Assembly (NCBI RefSeq): GCF_003254505.1
Contig: NZ_QFYP01000001.1
Location: 1,224,001 to 1,288,000 of the forward strand
Source: Phenylobacterium hankyongense
Lineage (GTDB): Bacteria > Pseudomonadota > Alphaproteobacteria > Caulobacterales > Caulobacteraceae
Length of the DNA: 64,000 bases
Direction of reading: 5' to 3'
Part shown: positions 39,859-49,405 of the stretch, in pieces
How the letters are laid out: every line of letters starts with the position of its first letter
Numbering within the stretch: the stretch's first letter is position 1
Program-made: the position numbers and the translations under genes
The notes under the pieces: model-generated
Database searches by the model: none
Seen by the model: the letters and a program-made list of their open reading frames with translations, nothing else
What the model was told of the DNA's origin: nothing

Positions 39859-40504
39859 GACCGAGCCTCCTCACACGCACCACCCGACCGCGGGGATCAC
39901 TCAAAGAAGGCACGCTGTCCGCCTCGAATTCCCAATATCTTGTAGCTTCTTCCAGATCGGCCGCAACATCTTGGCCTTTCAGGAAGAGGCCGAGCGCGCC
40001 GGCCTTCAGGTAGGGCCGGGCGTACCCGAACAGGCGGTGCAGCGGCGCGCAAGCCCGCGCGGTGACGATGTCCACAGCTAGAGTGAGGTTTTCCGCACGC
40101 TGGTGATGCACGGTGGCCGGCAGGGCCAGTTCCGTCACCACCTCGGCCAGGAAGCGGCAGCGCTTGGCCATGCTCTCCACCAGGTGGACGTGGAAGCCCT
40201 CGCGGCCCTTGCCGAGGATCGCCAGCACCACGCCCGGCAGCCCGGCGCCGGCCCCGAGGTCGGCCCAGGTCAGCGACTCCGGCGGCGCGATCTGCAGGAG
40301 CTGGGCGGAATCCCAGGCGTGGCGCGACCAGAAGACGTCGAGGGTCGCCGGGCCCACCAGGTTCATGTTGGCGTTCCACTCGGCGAGCAGGACGCGGAAG
40401 CGCTCCAGGTCGGCGACCTGGGCCGGCGTCGCGCCGCTGGCGCGGGCGAAGCTCTCGGCGTCGACAACCTCCACGGCGGCCTCAGGCTGCGCGGCGTCGG
40501 ACAT
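39842..40504 (-). CDS. rsmG: 16S rRNA (guanine-527-N7) methyltransferase
   Basis: 220 residues (GidB). SAM-binding [20 protein letters not shown] near residue 82, [15 protein letters not shown], and the late [33 protein letters not shown] are all typical. It overlaps mnmG by 23 bp and parA by 17 bp. The region is one transcript in most alphaproteobacteria. Loss of RsmG gives low-level streptomycin resistance in other bacteria. Confidence 0.96.
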   Translation of the reverse strand: MSDAAQPEAAVEVVDAESFARASGATPAQVADLERFRVLLAEWNANMNLVGPATLDVFWSRHAWDSAQLLQIAPPESLTWADLGAGAGLPGVVLAILGKGREGFHVHLVESMAKRCRFLAEVVTELALPATVHHQRAENLTLAVDIVTARACAPLHRLFGYARPYLKAGALGLFLKGQDVAADLEEATRYWEFEADSVPSLSDPRGRVVRVRRLGRARKV

Positions 40505-42341
40505 GGGCCAGGAGGGCTGTGAGCGCGCCGGGGGTGACGCCTTCGATGCGGGCGGCCTGGCCCAGGGTCAGCGGTCGCACCGCCGCCAGCTTCTCGCGGA
40601 TCTCGTTGGAGAGCCCGCCGACCGCGGCGTAGTCCAGCTCGGCCGGCAGCCGCAGGTCCTCGTCGCGGCGGAAGGCGGCGACGTCGGCCGCCTGGCGGTC
40701 GAGGTAGCCGGCGTAGGAGGCGTCGATCTCCACCTGCTCGCGCACGGCCGGCCCCCAGGCGGCGACCTGCGGCCAGATGCCGGCGAGGTCGTCGAAGCCG
40801 ATCGAGGGATAGGCCAGCAACTGCATCAGGTTGCGGCGCTGGCCGTCGGCCTTCACCGGCAGCCCGGCCTTGGCCGCCTCGGCCGGGGTCAGCGTCAGGG
40901 CCTCGGCCTCGGCGCGCGCCGAGGCCAGGGCCGCGGCCTTGGCCGCGTAGGCCTCCGCCCGCGCTGCCCCGACCACGCCCAGGGCGATGCCCTTGGCGGT
41001 GAGCCGCTGGTCGGCGTTGTCGGCGCGCAGGGTCAGGCGGAACTCGGCGCGGCTGGTGAACATCCGGTAGGGCTCGGTCACCCCGCGGGTGACCAGGTCG
41101 TCGATCAGCACGCCGATATAGGCCTCGTCGCGGGCGAAGGCGGCGGGCTCGTCGCCGGCCGCGGCGCGCGCGGCGTTCAGCCCGGCGACCAGCCCTTGCG
41201 CGCCCGCCTCTTCGTAACCGGTCGTGCCGTTGATCTGGCCGGCCAGGTAGAGGCCCGGCAGCGCCTTGACCTCCAGGGTCGGGTAGAGCTCGCGCGGGTC
41301 CACGTAGTCGTACTCGATGGCGTAGCCGTAGCGCCGGACCACCACCTGCTCGAGGCCGGGGATGGTGCGCAGGAAGAGGTCCTGGGTCTCTTCCGAAACC
41401 GAGGTGGAGATGCCGTTCGGGTAGACGGTGTCGTCGTCCAGCCCCTCCGGCTCCAGGAAGATCTGGTGGCTGGTCTTGTCGGCGAACCGCACCACCTTGT
41501 CCTCGATCGACGGGCAGTAGCGCGGGCCGCGGCCGGTGGCGCGGCCGCCGTAGACCGCCGACTCGGTCAGCCGCCCGGCGATGATCCGGTGGGTGTCGGC
41601 GGTGGTGTAGGTGATCCCGCAGGCGATCTGGCGGACGCTGATCGCCTCGGTCAGGAAGGAGAACGGCACGGGCGTCTCGTCGGCGGCCTGCATCTCCAGC
41701 CGGTCCCAGGCGATGGTCGAGCCGTCCAGCCGCGCCGGCGTGCCAGTCTTCAGCCGGCCCATGCGCAGGCCCAGCGAATAGAGCCGGTCCGACAGGCCGA
41801 TGGCCGGCGCGTCCCCCACCCGGCCAGCGGGGATCCGCTGCTCGCCGCGATGGATGACGCCCTTCAGGAAGGTGCCGGTGGTCAGCACCACCCGGCCGGC
41901 CCGGTAGGTCTCGCCGCTGGCCCCGACCACCCCGGCCACCCGGCCGTCGGCGATGATCAGGTCCTCGACCGCCTCCGCCGTCACCGTCAGGTTGGGGGTG
42001 GCGAACAGCTCCGCCTGCATGGCCTCGCGGTAGAGCCGCCGGTCGATCTGCGCCCGCGGCCCGCGCACCGCCGCGCCCTTGGAGCGGTTGAGCATCCGGA
42101 ACTGGATGCCGGCCTTGTCGGCCAGCCGCCCCATCAGCCCGTCGAGGGCGTCGATCTCGCGGACCAGGTGGCCCTTGCCCAACCCGCCGATGGCCGGGTT
42201 GCAGCTCATCTCGCCGATGGTCTCGAGCTTGTGGGTGAGCAGCAGGGTGCGCGCGCCCGTTCGGGCGGCCGCGGCGGCCGCCTCGCATCCGGCGTGTCCG
42301 CCGCCGATGATGATCACGTCAAAGCTCATGGAGCCCGCCAT
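40482..42341 (-). CDS. mnmG: tRNA uridine-34 modification enzyme MnmG (GidA)
   Basis: 619 residues. FAD-binding [24 protein letters not shown] starts the protein; [23 protein letters not shown] and the cysteine-containing SIEDKV segment are characteristic. With MnmE it makes the 5-carboxymethylaminomethyl group on wobble uridines. The intergenic region upstream toward mnmE contains two parS sites and a family A repeat, an unusual interruption between partner genes. Length is standard. Confidence 0.98.
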   Translation of the reverse strand: MAGSMSFDVIIIGGGHAGCEAAAAAARTGARTLLLTHKLETIGEMSCNPAIGGLGKGHLVREIDALDGLMGRLADKAGIQFRMLNRSKGAAVRGPRAQIDRRLYREAMQAELFATPNLTVTAEAVEDLIIADGRVAGVVGASGETYRAGRVVLTTGTFLKGVIHRGEQRIPAGRVGDAPAIGLSDRLYSLGLRMGRLKTGTPARLDGSTIAWDRLEMQAADETPVPFSFLTEAISVRQIACGITYTTADTHRIIAGRLTESAVYGGRATGRGPRYCPSIEDKVVRFADKTSHQIFLEPEGLDDDTVYPNGISTSVSEETQDLFLRTIPGLEQVVVRRYGYAIEYDYVDPRELYPTLEVKALPGLYLAGQINGTTGYEEAGAQGLVAGLNAARAAAGDEPAAFARDEAYIGVLIDDLVTRGVTEPYRMFTSRAEFRLTLRADNADQRLTAKGIALGVVGAARAEAYAAKAAALASARAEAEALTLTPAEAAKAGLPVKADGQRRNLMQLLAYPSIGFDDLAGIWPQVAAWGPAVREQVEIDASYAGYLDRQAADVAAFRRDEDLRLPAELDYAAVGGLSNEIREKLAAVRPLTLGQAARIEGVTPGALTALLAHVRRRAA

Positions 42342-42359
42342 ATAGTCGATCGGCGGCGG

Positions 42360-42375
42360 TGTTTCACGTGAAACG
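42360..42375. promoter_or_regulatory. parS centromere site 1 (one base from consensus)
   Basis: TGTTTCACGTGAAACG differs from the 16-bp parS consensus TGTTTCACGTGAAACA at the final base only. It lies between mnmE and mnmG, 26 bp from site 2 (start to start). Confidence 0.88.
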
Positions 42376-42385
42376 TCGGCCGCCG

Positions 42386-42401
42386 TGTTTCACGTGAAAC
42401 A
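42386..42401. promoter_or_regulatory. parS centromere site 2 (perfect)
   Basis: TGTTTCACGTGAAACA matches the ParB-binding consensus exactly and is palindromic. It lies 11 bp downstream of site 1. Both are within about 2.5-3.4 kb of parAB and about 8 kb from the putative origin. Confidence 0.95.
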
Positions 42402-42427
42402 GCTACCCCCCCACCACGGGCCAAATT

Positions 42428-42536
42428 GCTCCCCCGCTGGGGGAGCTGTCGGCGCAGCCGACTGAGGGGGTCCTCCTAGGTCCGTGCGGACCCCCTCCAC
42501 CGCTACGCGGTTCCCCTCCCCCAAAGGGGGAGGAAC
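42428..42536. repeat. Intergenic hairpin repeat, family A, copy 4
   Basis: About 109 bp, with GCTCCCCC/GGGGGAGC, TCGGC-GCA-GCCGA and a CCTCCCCC/GGGGGAGG pair. It lies between mnmE and mnmG, beside the tandem parS sites. Confidence 0.85.
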
Positions 42537-42544
42537 TGAGGGCG

Positions 42545-43882
42545 TCACTTGCCGATGCAGAAGGTCGCGAAGATCTTGCCCAGCACCGCCTCCGGGTCGA
42601 TGCGGCCGGTGATGCGGTCGAGCGCGCGGGCGGCGAGGCGGACGTCCTCCGCCGCCAGCTCCAGCGCCTCGTCCTGGGCCAGCGCGTTGCGCAACCGCTC
42701 GGCGGCTTCCAGCAAGAGGTCGCGGTGGCGCAGGCGGGTGGCGGCCGGCGGCGCGGCGCCGGCCAGGGCGTCGATCACCCGCTCGGTCAGGGTGGTCTTC
42801 AGCCAGGCGACGTCGTTGGGTCCGCGAGCGGTGACCGCCATCACCGGAAGCCGTCGCTCGGCCGCCTCCTCCACCGCCTTCCAGCCGGCCTCGTTCTCCG
42901 GCAGGTCGCGCTTGGTGAGGATGCAGAGGTCGCCCGGCTGCAGCTCGCGAGGGACCTCGGCCCTGCCCTCGGCAGAGCCGTCCACCAGCCAGAGCCGCAG
43001 GTCGGCGGAGGTCGCCCAGGCCCGCGCCCGGCGCACGCCCTCGGCCTCGATCTCGTTGTCGGTGTCGCGCAGGCCGGCGGTGTCGGCCAGCAGCACCTTG
43101 TAGCCGCCCAGCACCATCGGCACCTCGATGATGTCGCGGGTGGTGCCGGGCGTGGCGGTGACGATCGCCGCCTCGCGGTCGGCGAGCGCGTTCAGCAGCG
43201 TGCTCTTGCCGGCGTTCGGCGCGCCGACCAGGGCGATGCGGTAGCCCTCCCGCACCCGCTCGCCGCGCTCAGCGTCGGCCGCCGCGGCCTCAAGCTCGCC
43301 GATCAGCTGCTCCAGCACCGGCCGGGCGCGACCCGCGACGTCGGCCGGGACCTCCTCGTCGGGGAAGTCGACCGCCGCCTCGAACATCGCCAGAGCCTCG
43401 GTGAGCGCCTCGCGCCAGCGGGCCTGGACCTGCGACAACCGGCCGCCGAGCTGCTCCAGGGCCTGGCGCCGCTGGGCCTCGGTCTCGGCGTCCACAAGGT
43501 CGGCGACGCCCTCCGCCTGGGCGAGGTCGAGCTTGCCGTGCTCGAAGGCCCGGCGGGTGAACTCCCCGGGCTCGGCCAGCCGCAGCCCCATGACCGACAG
43601 CGCCGCGATCAGCGCGCCGACCACCGCGGCGCCGCCATGCAGGTGGAACTCGGCGCAATCCTCGCCGGTGTAGCTGGCCGGTCCGGGGAACCACAGCACC
43701 AGGGCGCGGTCGATCTCCACGCCCTCGGCGTCGTAGAGCCGTTGCAAGGTCGCGCGCCGCGGCTCCGGCAGGCCGGCGGCCAGGCGGCGCACGGCGGTCT
43801 CCGCCTCGGGCCCCGACACCCGCACCACCGCCACCGCCGCGCGGCCGGCGGCGGTGGCCGGCGCGAAGATGGTGTCGCTCAT
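42545..43882 (-). CDS. mnmE: tRNA modification GTPase MnmE (TrmE)
   Basis: 445 residues. An N-terminal folate-binding domain ([24 protein letters not shown]) and a helical domain flank the GTPase with [36 protein letters not shown] and TKRD. It ends with FCIGK, the conserved C-terminal CIGK motif bearing the essential cysteine. It works with MnmG. It overlaps the DUF6489 gene by 4 bp at its start. Confidence 0.98.
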   Translation of the reverse strand: MSDTIFAPATAAGRAAVAVVRVSGPEAETAVRRLAAGLPEPRRATLQRLYDAEGVEIDRALVLWFPGPASYTGEDCAEFHLHGGAAVVGALIAALSVMGLRLAEPGEFTRRAFEHGKLDLAQAEGVADLVDAETEAQRRQALEQLGGRLSQVQARWREALTEALAMFEAAVDFPDEEVPADVAGRARPVLEQLIGELEAAAADAERGERVREGYRIALVGAPNAGKSTLLNALADREAAIVTATPGTTRDIIEVPMVLGGYKVLLADTAGLRDTDNEIEAEGVRRARAWATSADLRLWLVDGSAEGRAEVPRELQPGDLCILTKRDLPENEAGWKAVEEAAERRLPVMAVTARGPNDVAWLKTTLTERVIDALAGAAPPAATRLRHRDLLLEAAERLRNALAQDEALELAAEDVRLAARALDRITGRIDPEAVLGKIFATFCIGK

Positions 43883-44121
43883 TTCCGCGGCGAGGCGCCG
43901 CTCATGCCGACTTCCATCAGCTTGCGGAAGTGCTCCTGGGCGCCGGCCCCGAAGGCCATCCAGTTCTTCAGCAGCTCATCGGGCGACAGGGCGGCCATGT
44001 TGGCGTCGATCCGCTTCTGCATCTCGCCCACCAGATGCTCGTTGAGCGTGCTCACGTCCGGCAGGCCCATGAACCGCCGGGCCTCCTCCGGAGTGCAGTC
44101 CACTTCGATGGTCATCTTCAT
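43879..44121 (-). CDS. DUF6489 small protein
   Basis: 80 residues from the ATG at 44119-44121 ([23 protein letters not shown]). It is an acidic, helical protein of the DUF6489 type found upstream of mnmE in alphaproteobacteria. Sequences such as [44 protein letters not shown] suggest a helical bundle or coiled-coil. Function is unknown. It is coupled to mnmE by a 4-bp overlap. Confidence 0.8.
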   Translation of the reverse strand: MKMTIEVDCTPEEARRFMGLPDVSTLNEHLVGEMQKRIDANMAALSPDELLKNWMAFGAGAQEHFRKLMEVGMSGASPRK

Positions 44122-44220
44122 GGCGGTCGCCTTTGCGCTCTTACGCAATCGTTATGGCCGCGACCGGCCCCCTCGCGCTAGTAGCCGTAGCCTAGGGCAT
44201 TGCGAAAACGGAGACCCTCC

Positions 44221-44916
44221 ATGGGCGAACGCATCACCATCACCACCGAAGACGGCGCCTTCTCGGCCTATGTGGCGCGACCCGACCGCTCGCCGGCCCC
44301 GGCCGTGGTGGTCATCCAGGAGATCTTCGGCGTCAACCAGGTGATGCGGGACGTCACTGACGGGCTTGCGGGCCAGGGCTTCCTCGCCGTCTGCCCGGAC
44401 CTGTTCTGGCGGATCGAGCCCGGCATCGACATCACCGACAAGTCCGAGGCCGAGTGGAAGCGCGCCTTCGAGCTGTTCAACGCCTTCGACGTCGACGCCG
44501 GGGTGAAGGACATCGCCGCCACCATCGACGCGGTCCGCAAGGACCCCGGCTGCAACGGCAAGGTCGGCGTGGTCGGCTTCTGCCTGGGCGGCCTCCTGGC
44601 CTTCCTCGCCGCCACCCGCACCGACACCGACGCCGCCGTCGCCTACTACGGGGTCGGCATCGACGCCCGGGTCGCGGAGGCCGACAAGCTGGCCGAGCCG
44701 CTGATGCTGCACATCGCCGAGGAAGACCAGTTCGTGCCCAAGGCCGCGCAGGAGATCATCCTGCAGGCGCTGAAGAACCATCCGCAGATCGAGGTCCACA
44801 CCTACCCAGGCCGCGACCACGCCTTCGCGCGGGCTGGCGGCGAGCACTACGACGCCGCCGACGCCCAGCTGGCCGGCGGCCGCAGCCTGGCCTTCTTCCA
44901 GAAGCACCTGGGCTAG
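44221..44916 (+). CDS. Dienelactone hydrolase family protein
   Basis: 231 residues of alpha/beta-hydrolase fold. The nucleophile is a Cys in VGFCLGGLLAF, with Asp in EEDQFVPKAA and His in GRDHAFARAGG completing the Cys-Asp-His triad of dienelactone hydrolase. The start at 44221 is the first conserved methionine (MGERITITTEDG). Family members act in chloroaromatic catabolism, but most chromosomal copies have unknown substrates. It is followed 6 nt later by the quinone oxidoreductase. Confidence 0.9.
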   Translation: MGERITITTEDGAFSAYVARPDRSPAPAVVVIQEIFGVNQVMRDVTDGLAGQGFLAVCPDLFWRIEPGIDITDKSEAEWKRAFELFNAFDVDAGVKDIAATIDAVRKDPGCNGKVGVVGFCLGGLLAFLAATRTDTDAAVAYYGVGIDARVAEADKLAEPLMLHIAEEDQFVPKAAQEIILQALKNHPQIEVHTYPGRDHAFARAGGEHYDAADAQLAGGRSLAFFQKHLG

Positions 44917-44922
44917 ACGGCC

Positions 44923-45894
44923 ATGCGCGCCATCCGCTTTTCCCAGACCGGCGGCCCCGAGGTCCTCGAGCTGGTGGAGGTCGAGACCCCGACGCCGGGG
45001 CCCGGCCAGGTGCTGATCCGCCACCAGGCCGTCGGCATCAACTTCATCGACACCTACCACCGCACCGGCCTCTATCCGCTGAAGCTGCCGTCCGGCCTCG
45101 GCTCGGAAGCCGCCGGCGTGGTCGAGGCGGTGGGCGACGGGGTGACCCGGTTCCAGGTCGGCGACCTCGCCGCCTACGCCGGCGGAACGCTCGGGGCCTA
45201 CGCCGACTACGCGGTCGTGCCGGCCGAGCGGGCGGTGAAGCTGCCGCCGGGCGTCGACGCCCAGACCGCCGCCGCCGCCCTGCTCAAGGGCATGACCGCG
45301 GAGTTCCTGCTGCGCCGCTGCTATCCGGTGCGCGACGGCCAGACCATCCTGGTCCACGCCGCCGCCGGCGGGGTCGGCCAGATCCTGGTGCAATGGGCCA
45401 AGGCGCTGGGTTGCGACGTGATCGCCACCGTCGGCACGCTGGAGAAGGCGGAGCGGGCGCGTGAGCACGGCGCCGACCACATCATCCTCTACCGCGACCA
45501 GGACGTGGCCGCGGAGGTGAGGCGGATCACCGGCGGCCAGGGCGTGCCGGTGGCCTATGACTCGGTCGGCAAGGCGACCTTCGAAGGCACCCTGGCCAGC
45601 CTCGCCCGGCGCGGAACCTTCGTCAGCTTCGGCAACGCCTCCGGGCCGGCCCCGCCGGTCGAGCCGCCGCGGCTGATGCGGGGCGGCTCGCTGTTCTTCA
45701 CCCGCCCCACCCTGTTCGACTACATCGCCACCACCGAGGAGCTCGACGCCAGCGCCGGCGCCCTGTTCGAGATGATCCTGTCCGGCCAGGTGAAGATCGA
45801 GGTCGGTCAGACCTTCCCGCTCGCCGAAGCCCGCCGCGCGCACGAAGCGCTGGAGAGCCGCCACACCATCGGAGCCAGCCTGCTGATCCCGTAA
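44923..45894 (+). CDS. NADPH:quinone oxidoreductase (QOR, zeta-crystallin-like)
   Basis: 323 residues of zinc-independent MDR superfamily. MRAIRFSQTGGPEVLELVEVETPTPGPGQVLIRHQAVGINFIDTYHRTGLYPLKLPSGLGSEAAGVVEAVG is the QOR-type start, and LVHAAAGGVGQILVQWAKALG is the NADPH-binding motif. It reduces quinones by one or two electrons. It follows the dienelactone hydrolase gene closely and ends before a parS site and bidirectional terminator. Confidence 0.93.
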   Translation: MRAIRFSQTGGPEVLELVEVETPTPGPGQVLIRHQAVGINFIDTYHRTGLYPLKLPSGLGSEAAGVVEAVGDGVTRFQVGDLAAYAGGTLGAYADYAVVPAERAVKLPPGVDAQTAAAALLKGMTAEFLLRRCYPVRDGQTILVHAAAGGVGQILVQWAKALGCDVIATVGTLEKAERAREHGADHIILYRDQDVAAEVRRITGGQGVPVAYDSVGKATFEGTLASLARRGTFVSFGNASGPAPPVEPPRLMRGGSLFFTRPTLFDYIATTEELDASAGALFEMILSGQVKIEVGQTFPLAEARRAHEALESRHTIGASLLIP

Positions 45895-45903
45895 CGGCGG
45901 CCA

Positions 45904-45919
45904 TGTTTCACGTGAAACA
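45904..45919. promoter_or_regulatory. parS centromere site 3 (perfect)
   Basis: TGTTTCACGTGAAACA, an exact match to the consensus. It lies 10 bp after the quinone oxidoreductase stop, about 3.5 kb from the other two sites and about 5 kb from the origin gap. Confidence 0.95.
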
Positions 45920-45943
45920 GGCGCCCTACCGGACAGCCCATAA

Positions 45944-45979
45944 AAAAAGAGCGCCAACCGCGAGGCTGGCGCTCTTTTT
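45944..45979. terminator. Bidirectional rho-independent terminator
   Basis: A 13-nt perfect stem (AAAAAGAGCGCCA with TGGCGCTCTTTTT) and a 10-nt loop. The A-rich 5' end and T-rich 3' end let it terminate both the quinone oxidoreductase transcript and the oppositely oriented rho transcript. Confidence 0.9.
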
Positions 45980-45984
45980 GGTAG

Positions 45985-46090
45985 TTCCTCCCCCTTCTGG
46001 GGGAGGTGGCCCGAAGGGCCGGAGGGGGTCAGCCCCGACCTCGGGGGACCCCTTCAGTCGCTCCGCGACAGCTCCCCCGGAGGGGGAGCA
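45985..46090. repeat. Intergenic hairpin repeat, family A, copy 5 (inverted)
   Basis: About 106 bp, with GTCGC-TCC-GCGAC and CTCCCCC/GGGGGAG stems. It follows the bidirectional terminator in the gap between converging quinone oxidoreductase and rho. Confidence 0.82.
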
Positions 46091-46105
46091 ACGGCTCTGG
46101 CGGAC

Positions 46106-47524
46106 TTAGGTGTTCATCGACTGGAAGAACTCGTCGTTGTTCTTCGAGGCGCGGAGCTTGTCGAGCAGGAACTCGATAGCGTCCTGGGCCCCCATCGGGT
46201 TGAGGATCCGGCGCAGGATGTAGGTCTTCTGCAGCTGGTCCTTCGGGGTGATCAGCTCTTCCTTGCGGGTGCCGGACTTCAGCACGTCGATGGCCGGGAA
46301 GATGCGCTTGTCGGCGACCTTGCGGTCCAGGATGATTTCCGAGTTACCGGTGCCCTTGAACTCTTCGAAGATGACTTCGTCCATCCGGCTGCCGGTGTCG
46401 ATCAGGGCGGTGGCGATGATGGTCAGCGAGCCGCCTTCCTCGATGTTCCGCGCCGCGCCGAAGAAGCGCTTGGGACGCTGCAGGGCGTTGGCGTCGACGC
46501 CGCCGGTCAGCACCTTGCCGGACGACGGCACCACGGTGTTGTAGGCGCGGCCGAGGCGGGTCACGGAGTCCAGCAGGATCACCACGTCGCGCTTGTGCTC
46601 GACCAGGCGCTTGGCTTTTTCGATAACCATTTCCGCGACTTGCACGTGGCGGGTGGCCGGCTCGTCGAAGGTCGAGGCGATCACCTCGCCCTTCACCGTG
46701 CGCTGCATGTCGGTGACTTCCTCCGGCCGCTCGTCGATCAGCAGGACGATCAGATAGGCCTCGGGGTGGTTGGTCTCGATCGACTTGGCGATGTTCTGCA
46801 GCATCACCGTCTTGCCGACCCGCGGCGGGGCGACGATCAGGCAGCGCTGACCCTTGCCGAGCGGGGCGACGATGTCGATCAGCCGGCCGGAGCGGTCCTT
46901 CAGGGTCGGGTCCTGGATCTCCATGTGCAGCCGCTCGTCCGGATAGAGCGGCGTCAGGTTGTCGAACAGGACCTTGTGGCGGACGTTCTCGGGGTTCTCG
47001 AAGTTGATCAGGTCGACCTTGACCAGGGCGAAGTAGCGCTCGCCCTCGCGCGGCGCGCGGATGGCGCCGTCGACCGAGTCGCCGGTGCGCAGGCCGAACT
47101 TCCGGATCTGCGAGGGACTGACATAGATGTCGTCGGGACCCGGCAGGTAGTTGGCCTCGGGGCTGCGCAGGAAGCCGAAGCCGTCCTGGACGACCTCGAG
47201 CGTGCCCGAGCCGGAGATCTCGATCCCCTCCTCGGCCAGGGTCTTGAGGATCGCGAACATCATGTCCTGCTTGCGCATGGAGTTCGCGTTTTCGACCTCC
47301 ATCGTCTCGGCGAAGGACAACAGGTCGGCCGGGGACTTGTCCTTCAGCTCCTGCAGGCTCATCCGCGTCAGGCCCATGGCCGCGATGGCCGCGCCCAGCT
47401 CGGAGGGTTCGTCGGAGCCTTCGGCCGCCTCGGCGGCGGCTTCGGTGTCCTCGGCGGAGGTGTCGGCGACCAGCGGCTCGAGGACGGTGTCGTCGGCGGT
47501 CGGGGTGGGATTGTCGTCTTGCAT
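46106..47524 (-). CDS. rho: Transcription termination factor Rho
   Basis: 472 residues. RNA-binding OB fold segment ([43 protein letters not shown]) precedes the ATPase with [37 protein letters not shown] and [21 protein letters not shown]. The acidic N-terminal extension of about 45 residues is common in alphaproteobacteria. The start [12 protein letters not shown] was chosen by similarity; a longer in-frame reading has an unlikely basic start. A 225-bp gap lies upstream toward hemJ. Confidence 0.98.
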   Translation of the reverse strand: MQDDNPTPTADDTVLEPLVADTSAEDTEAAAEAAEGSDEPSELGAAIAAMGLTRMSLQELKDKSPADLLSFAETMEVENANSMRKQDMMFAILKTLAEEGIEISGSGTLEVVQDGFGFLRSPEANYLPGPDDIYVSPSQIRKFGLRTGDSVDGAIRAPREGERYFALVKVDLINFENPENVRHKVLFDNLTPLYPDERLHMEIQDPTLKDRSGRLIDIVAPLGKGQRCLIVAPPRVGKTVMLQNIAKSIETNHPEAYLIVLLIDERPEEVTDMQRTVKGEVIASTFDEPATRHVQVAEMVIEKAKRLVEHKRDVVILLDSVTRLGRAYNTVVPSSGKVLTGGVDANALQRPKRFFGAARNIEEGGSLTIIATALIDTGSRMDEVIFEEFKGTGNSEIILDRKVADKRIFPAIDVLKSGTRKEELITPKDQLQKTYILRRILNPMGAQDAIEFLLDKLRASKNNDEFFQSMNT

Positions 47525-47749
47525 GTCGGGTGCTCGTTGAGGCCCGCGGACCCGGACAGACTCCGGGCGCGGCCTTGGTAAGGGATGCGGGCGCTTCGTC
47601 AGCGCCGATGTGGTCGTTCTCGTGGGGGCCGGTGGGGCTGCGCGGGTGCCGCGCGGCGACCGGAAAGATGCGGGGCGCGCCGGGTTCGCCGACGCGTGGT
47701 TGATCGGAACCACATGCCCGCCCCGCGGTCAAGCGGAGCCGCCGTCACA

Positions 47750-48217
47750 TCACCGGCTGCCGAACTCCGTGGTGACGGCCAGGACCATGACGATGGCCGC
47801 CAGGAACGGCAGCTCGTTGGTCATCCGCCAGAACCTGTTGGAGCGGGTGTTGCGGCCGGCGGCGAAGGCCTTGCGCGCCCGACCAAGATAGTGATGCCAG
47901 CCGGTCAGGAAAAGCACCCCCGCCAGCTTGGTGACCATCCACGGCTGGCCGAGGAAGCCCCAGCCGCGGATGTGGCCGTCGACCCAGATCAGCGTCAGGC
48001 CGAAGATCCAGGCCGCGATCATCGCCGGGTTCATGATGATCCCCAGGAGCTTGGCCTCCATGGTCTGGAAGGTCAGGTCCATCTCCGAGCCGGCGGTGGC
48101 CTTGGCATGGTAGGCGAACAGCCGGGGCAGGTAGAGCAGGCCGGCCATCCAGGCGATCACCGCCAGGATATGCAGGCCGCGCCACAGGTCGTAATGGGCG
48201 AGCATCCAGTCGGTCAC
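47750..48217 (-). CDS. hemJ: Protoporphyrinogen oxidase HemJ
   Basis: 155 residues with four membrane helices. HemJ converts protoporphyrinogen IX to protoporphyrin IX. The start is the GTG at 48215-48217, giving MTDWMLAHYDLWRGLHILAVIAWMAGLLYLPRLFAYHAKA, which contains the essential His; WMVTKLAGVLFLTGWHHYLGRARK carries the conserved Lys and other His. GTG overlaps the hemH stop (GTGA). It thus lies with hemE and hemH in one haem cluster. Confidence 0.94.
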   Translation of the reverse strand: MTDWMLAHYDLWRGLHILAVIAWMAGLLYLPRLFAYHAKATAGSEMDLTFQTMEAKLLGIIMNPAMIAAWIFGLTLIWVDGHIRGWGFLGQPWMVTKLAGVLFLTGWHHYLGRARKAFAAGRNTRSNRFWRMTNELPFLAAIVMVLAVTTEFGSR

Positions 48218-49251
48218 GCGGCCTTCTCCTTGCGACAGGCGCATTGGCTGAGGCCCGCCGGGCACAGCCAGGGTCCGAACGGCGCCGGCCCGCCCGGGCG
48301 GCCGAGCGCGGCCAGGGCCGCGGCGGCCAGGCTGTCGACGAACGCCTCGCGCACGCCGGGCGTCGGGCTGCGCAGGTAGGGCGAGCAGCCGACCTCTTCC
48401 GCCAGCTTCGCGTATTCGTGGTCGAGCTCCACCAGGGTCTCCACGTGCTCGGAGACGAAGGCGATCGGGGCGATCAGCACCCCCTTGCCCTCGGCGCCCG
48501 CACGGCGGACCTCGTCGTCGGTGGAGGGCTCCAGCCACTTCAGGCGGCCGACCCGGCTCTGGTAGCAGACCTTCCAGTCGGCAAGCTCCGGCAGCCGGGC
48601 GGCGATGGCCGCCGCGCTGGCCTCGATCTGCGCCCGATAGGGGTCGCCGGCGTCGACGATCTTCTGCGGCAGCCCGTGAGCGGAGAACAATAGCCTGATA
48701 TTGCTGGGCTTTTCCTCCGCCTCCCAGAGGTTGCGGATGGCCTGGACGTGGGCCTCGATGAGGCCGTCGGCGGTGGGATAGCAGCAGACCGTCCGGCTGC
48801 GGCCGGGGCCGCGGTAGGCGCGCCGCCAGTCCTTCACCGAGGAGGCGGTGGTGGTGGTCGAGTGCTGCGGATAGAGCGGCAACAGGACGATCTCGTCCGG
48901 CGCGAAGGCGGCCACCTGGCGCGCGGTCTCGCCGGCGAACGGCTTCCAGTAGCGCATGGCGATGAACACCCGCGACTCCAGCTCCGGCGCGGCGGTCTTC
49001 AGGGCCGCGGTCAGCCGGCGGGCCTGGGCCTCGGTCTCCGGCAGCAGGGGCGAGGCGCCGCCCATGATGTCGTAGTTGGCGCGGGCGAGCTTCTCGCGGG
49101 TGCGGGAGATGAAGCTCGCCAGCGGATAGCGCGCCACCGCCGGCAGCCCGATGATCGCCGGGTCGCGGAACAGGTTGAACAGGAACGGCCGCACGGCCTG
49201 CGGCCCGTCCGGCCCGCCGAGGTTGAAGAGGACGACCGCGAGCCGGGTCAT
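48214..49251 (-). CDS. hemH: Ferrochelatase with C-terminal cysteines
   Basis: 345 residues; inserts Fe2+ into protoporphyrin IX. VVLFNLGGPDGPQAVRPFLFNLFRDP starts the protein, LLFSAHGLP carries the catalytic His, and the acidic metal-transfer region is FVSEHVETLVELDHEY. The C-terminus has Cys330, Cys337 and Cys339 (LCPAGLSQCACRKE); Caulobacter crescentus ferrochelatase is reported to bind a [2Fe-2S] cluster, and these residues would be candidate ligands. It lies 154 bp downstream of hemE, with a family A repeat in the gap. Confidence 0.95.
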   Translation of the reverse strand: MTRLAVVLFNLGGPDGPQAVRPFLFNLFRDPAIIGLPAVARYPLASFISRTREKLARANYDIMGGASPLLPETEAQARRLTAALKTAAPELESRVFIAMRYWKPFAGETARQVAAFAPDEIVLLPLYPQHSTTTTASSVKDWRRAYRGPGRSRTVCCYPTADGLIEAHVQAIRNLWEAEEKPSNIRLLFSAHGLPQKIVDAGDPYRAQIEASAAAIAARLPELADWKVCYQSRVGRLKWLEPSTDDEVRRAGAEGKGVLIAPIAFVSEHVETLVELDHEYAKLAEEVGCSPYLRSPTPGVREAFVDSLAAAALAALGRPGGPAPFGPWLCPAGLSQCACRKEKAA

Positions 49252-49256
49252 CTGTT

Positions 49257-49382
49257 GCTCCCCTTCTGGGGGAGCTGTCGCGGAGCGACTGAGGGGGCTT
49301 CATTCGCAGCGCCGGGGCTGGAATCCCCTCCGTCGGCTTCGCCGCCACCTCCCCCTGATCGCGCTGCGCGCTGGGGGAGGAA
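49257..49382. repeat. Intergenic hairpin repeat, family A, copy 6 (variant)
   Basis: About 126 bp, longer than other copies. It has GTCGC-GGA-GCGAC and a GCGC-rich centre. It lies between codirectional hemE and hemH, so it may partly uncouple the two genes or trim their mRNA. Confidence 0.78.
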
Positions 49383-49405
49383 CGATGCGCAGAGAACCGG
49401 CGATG

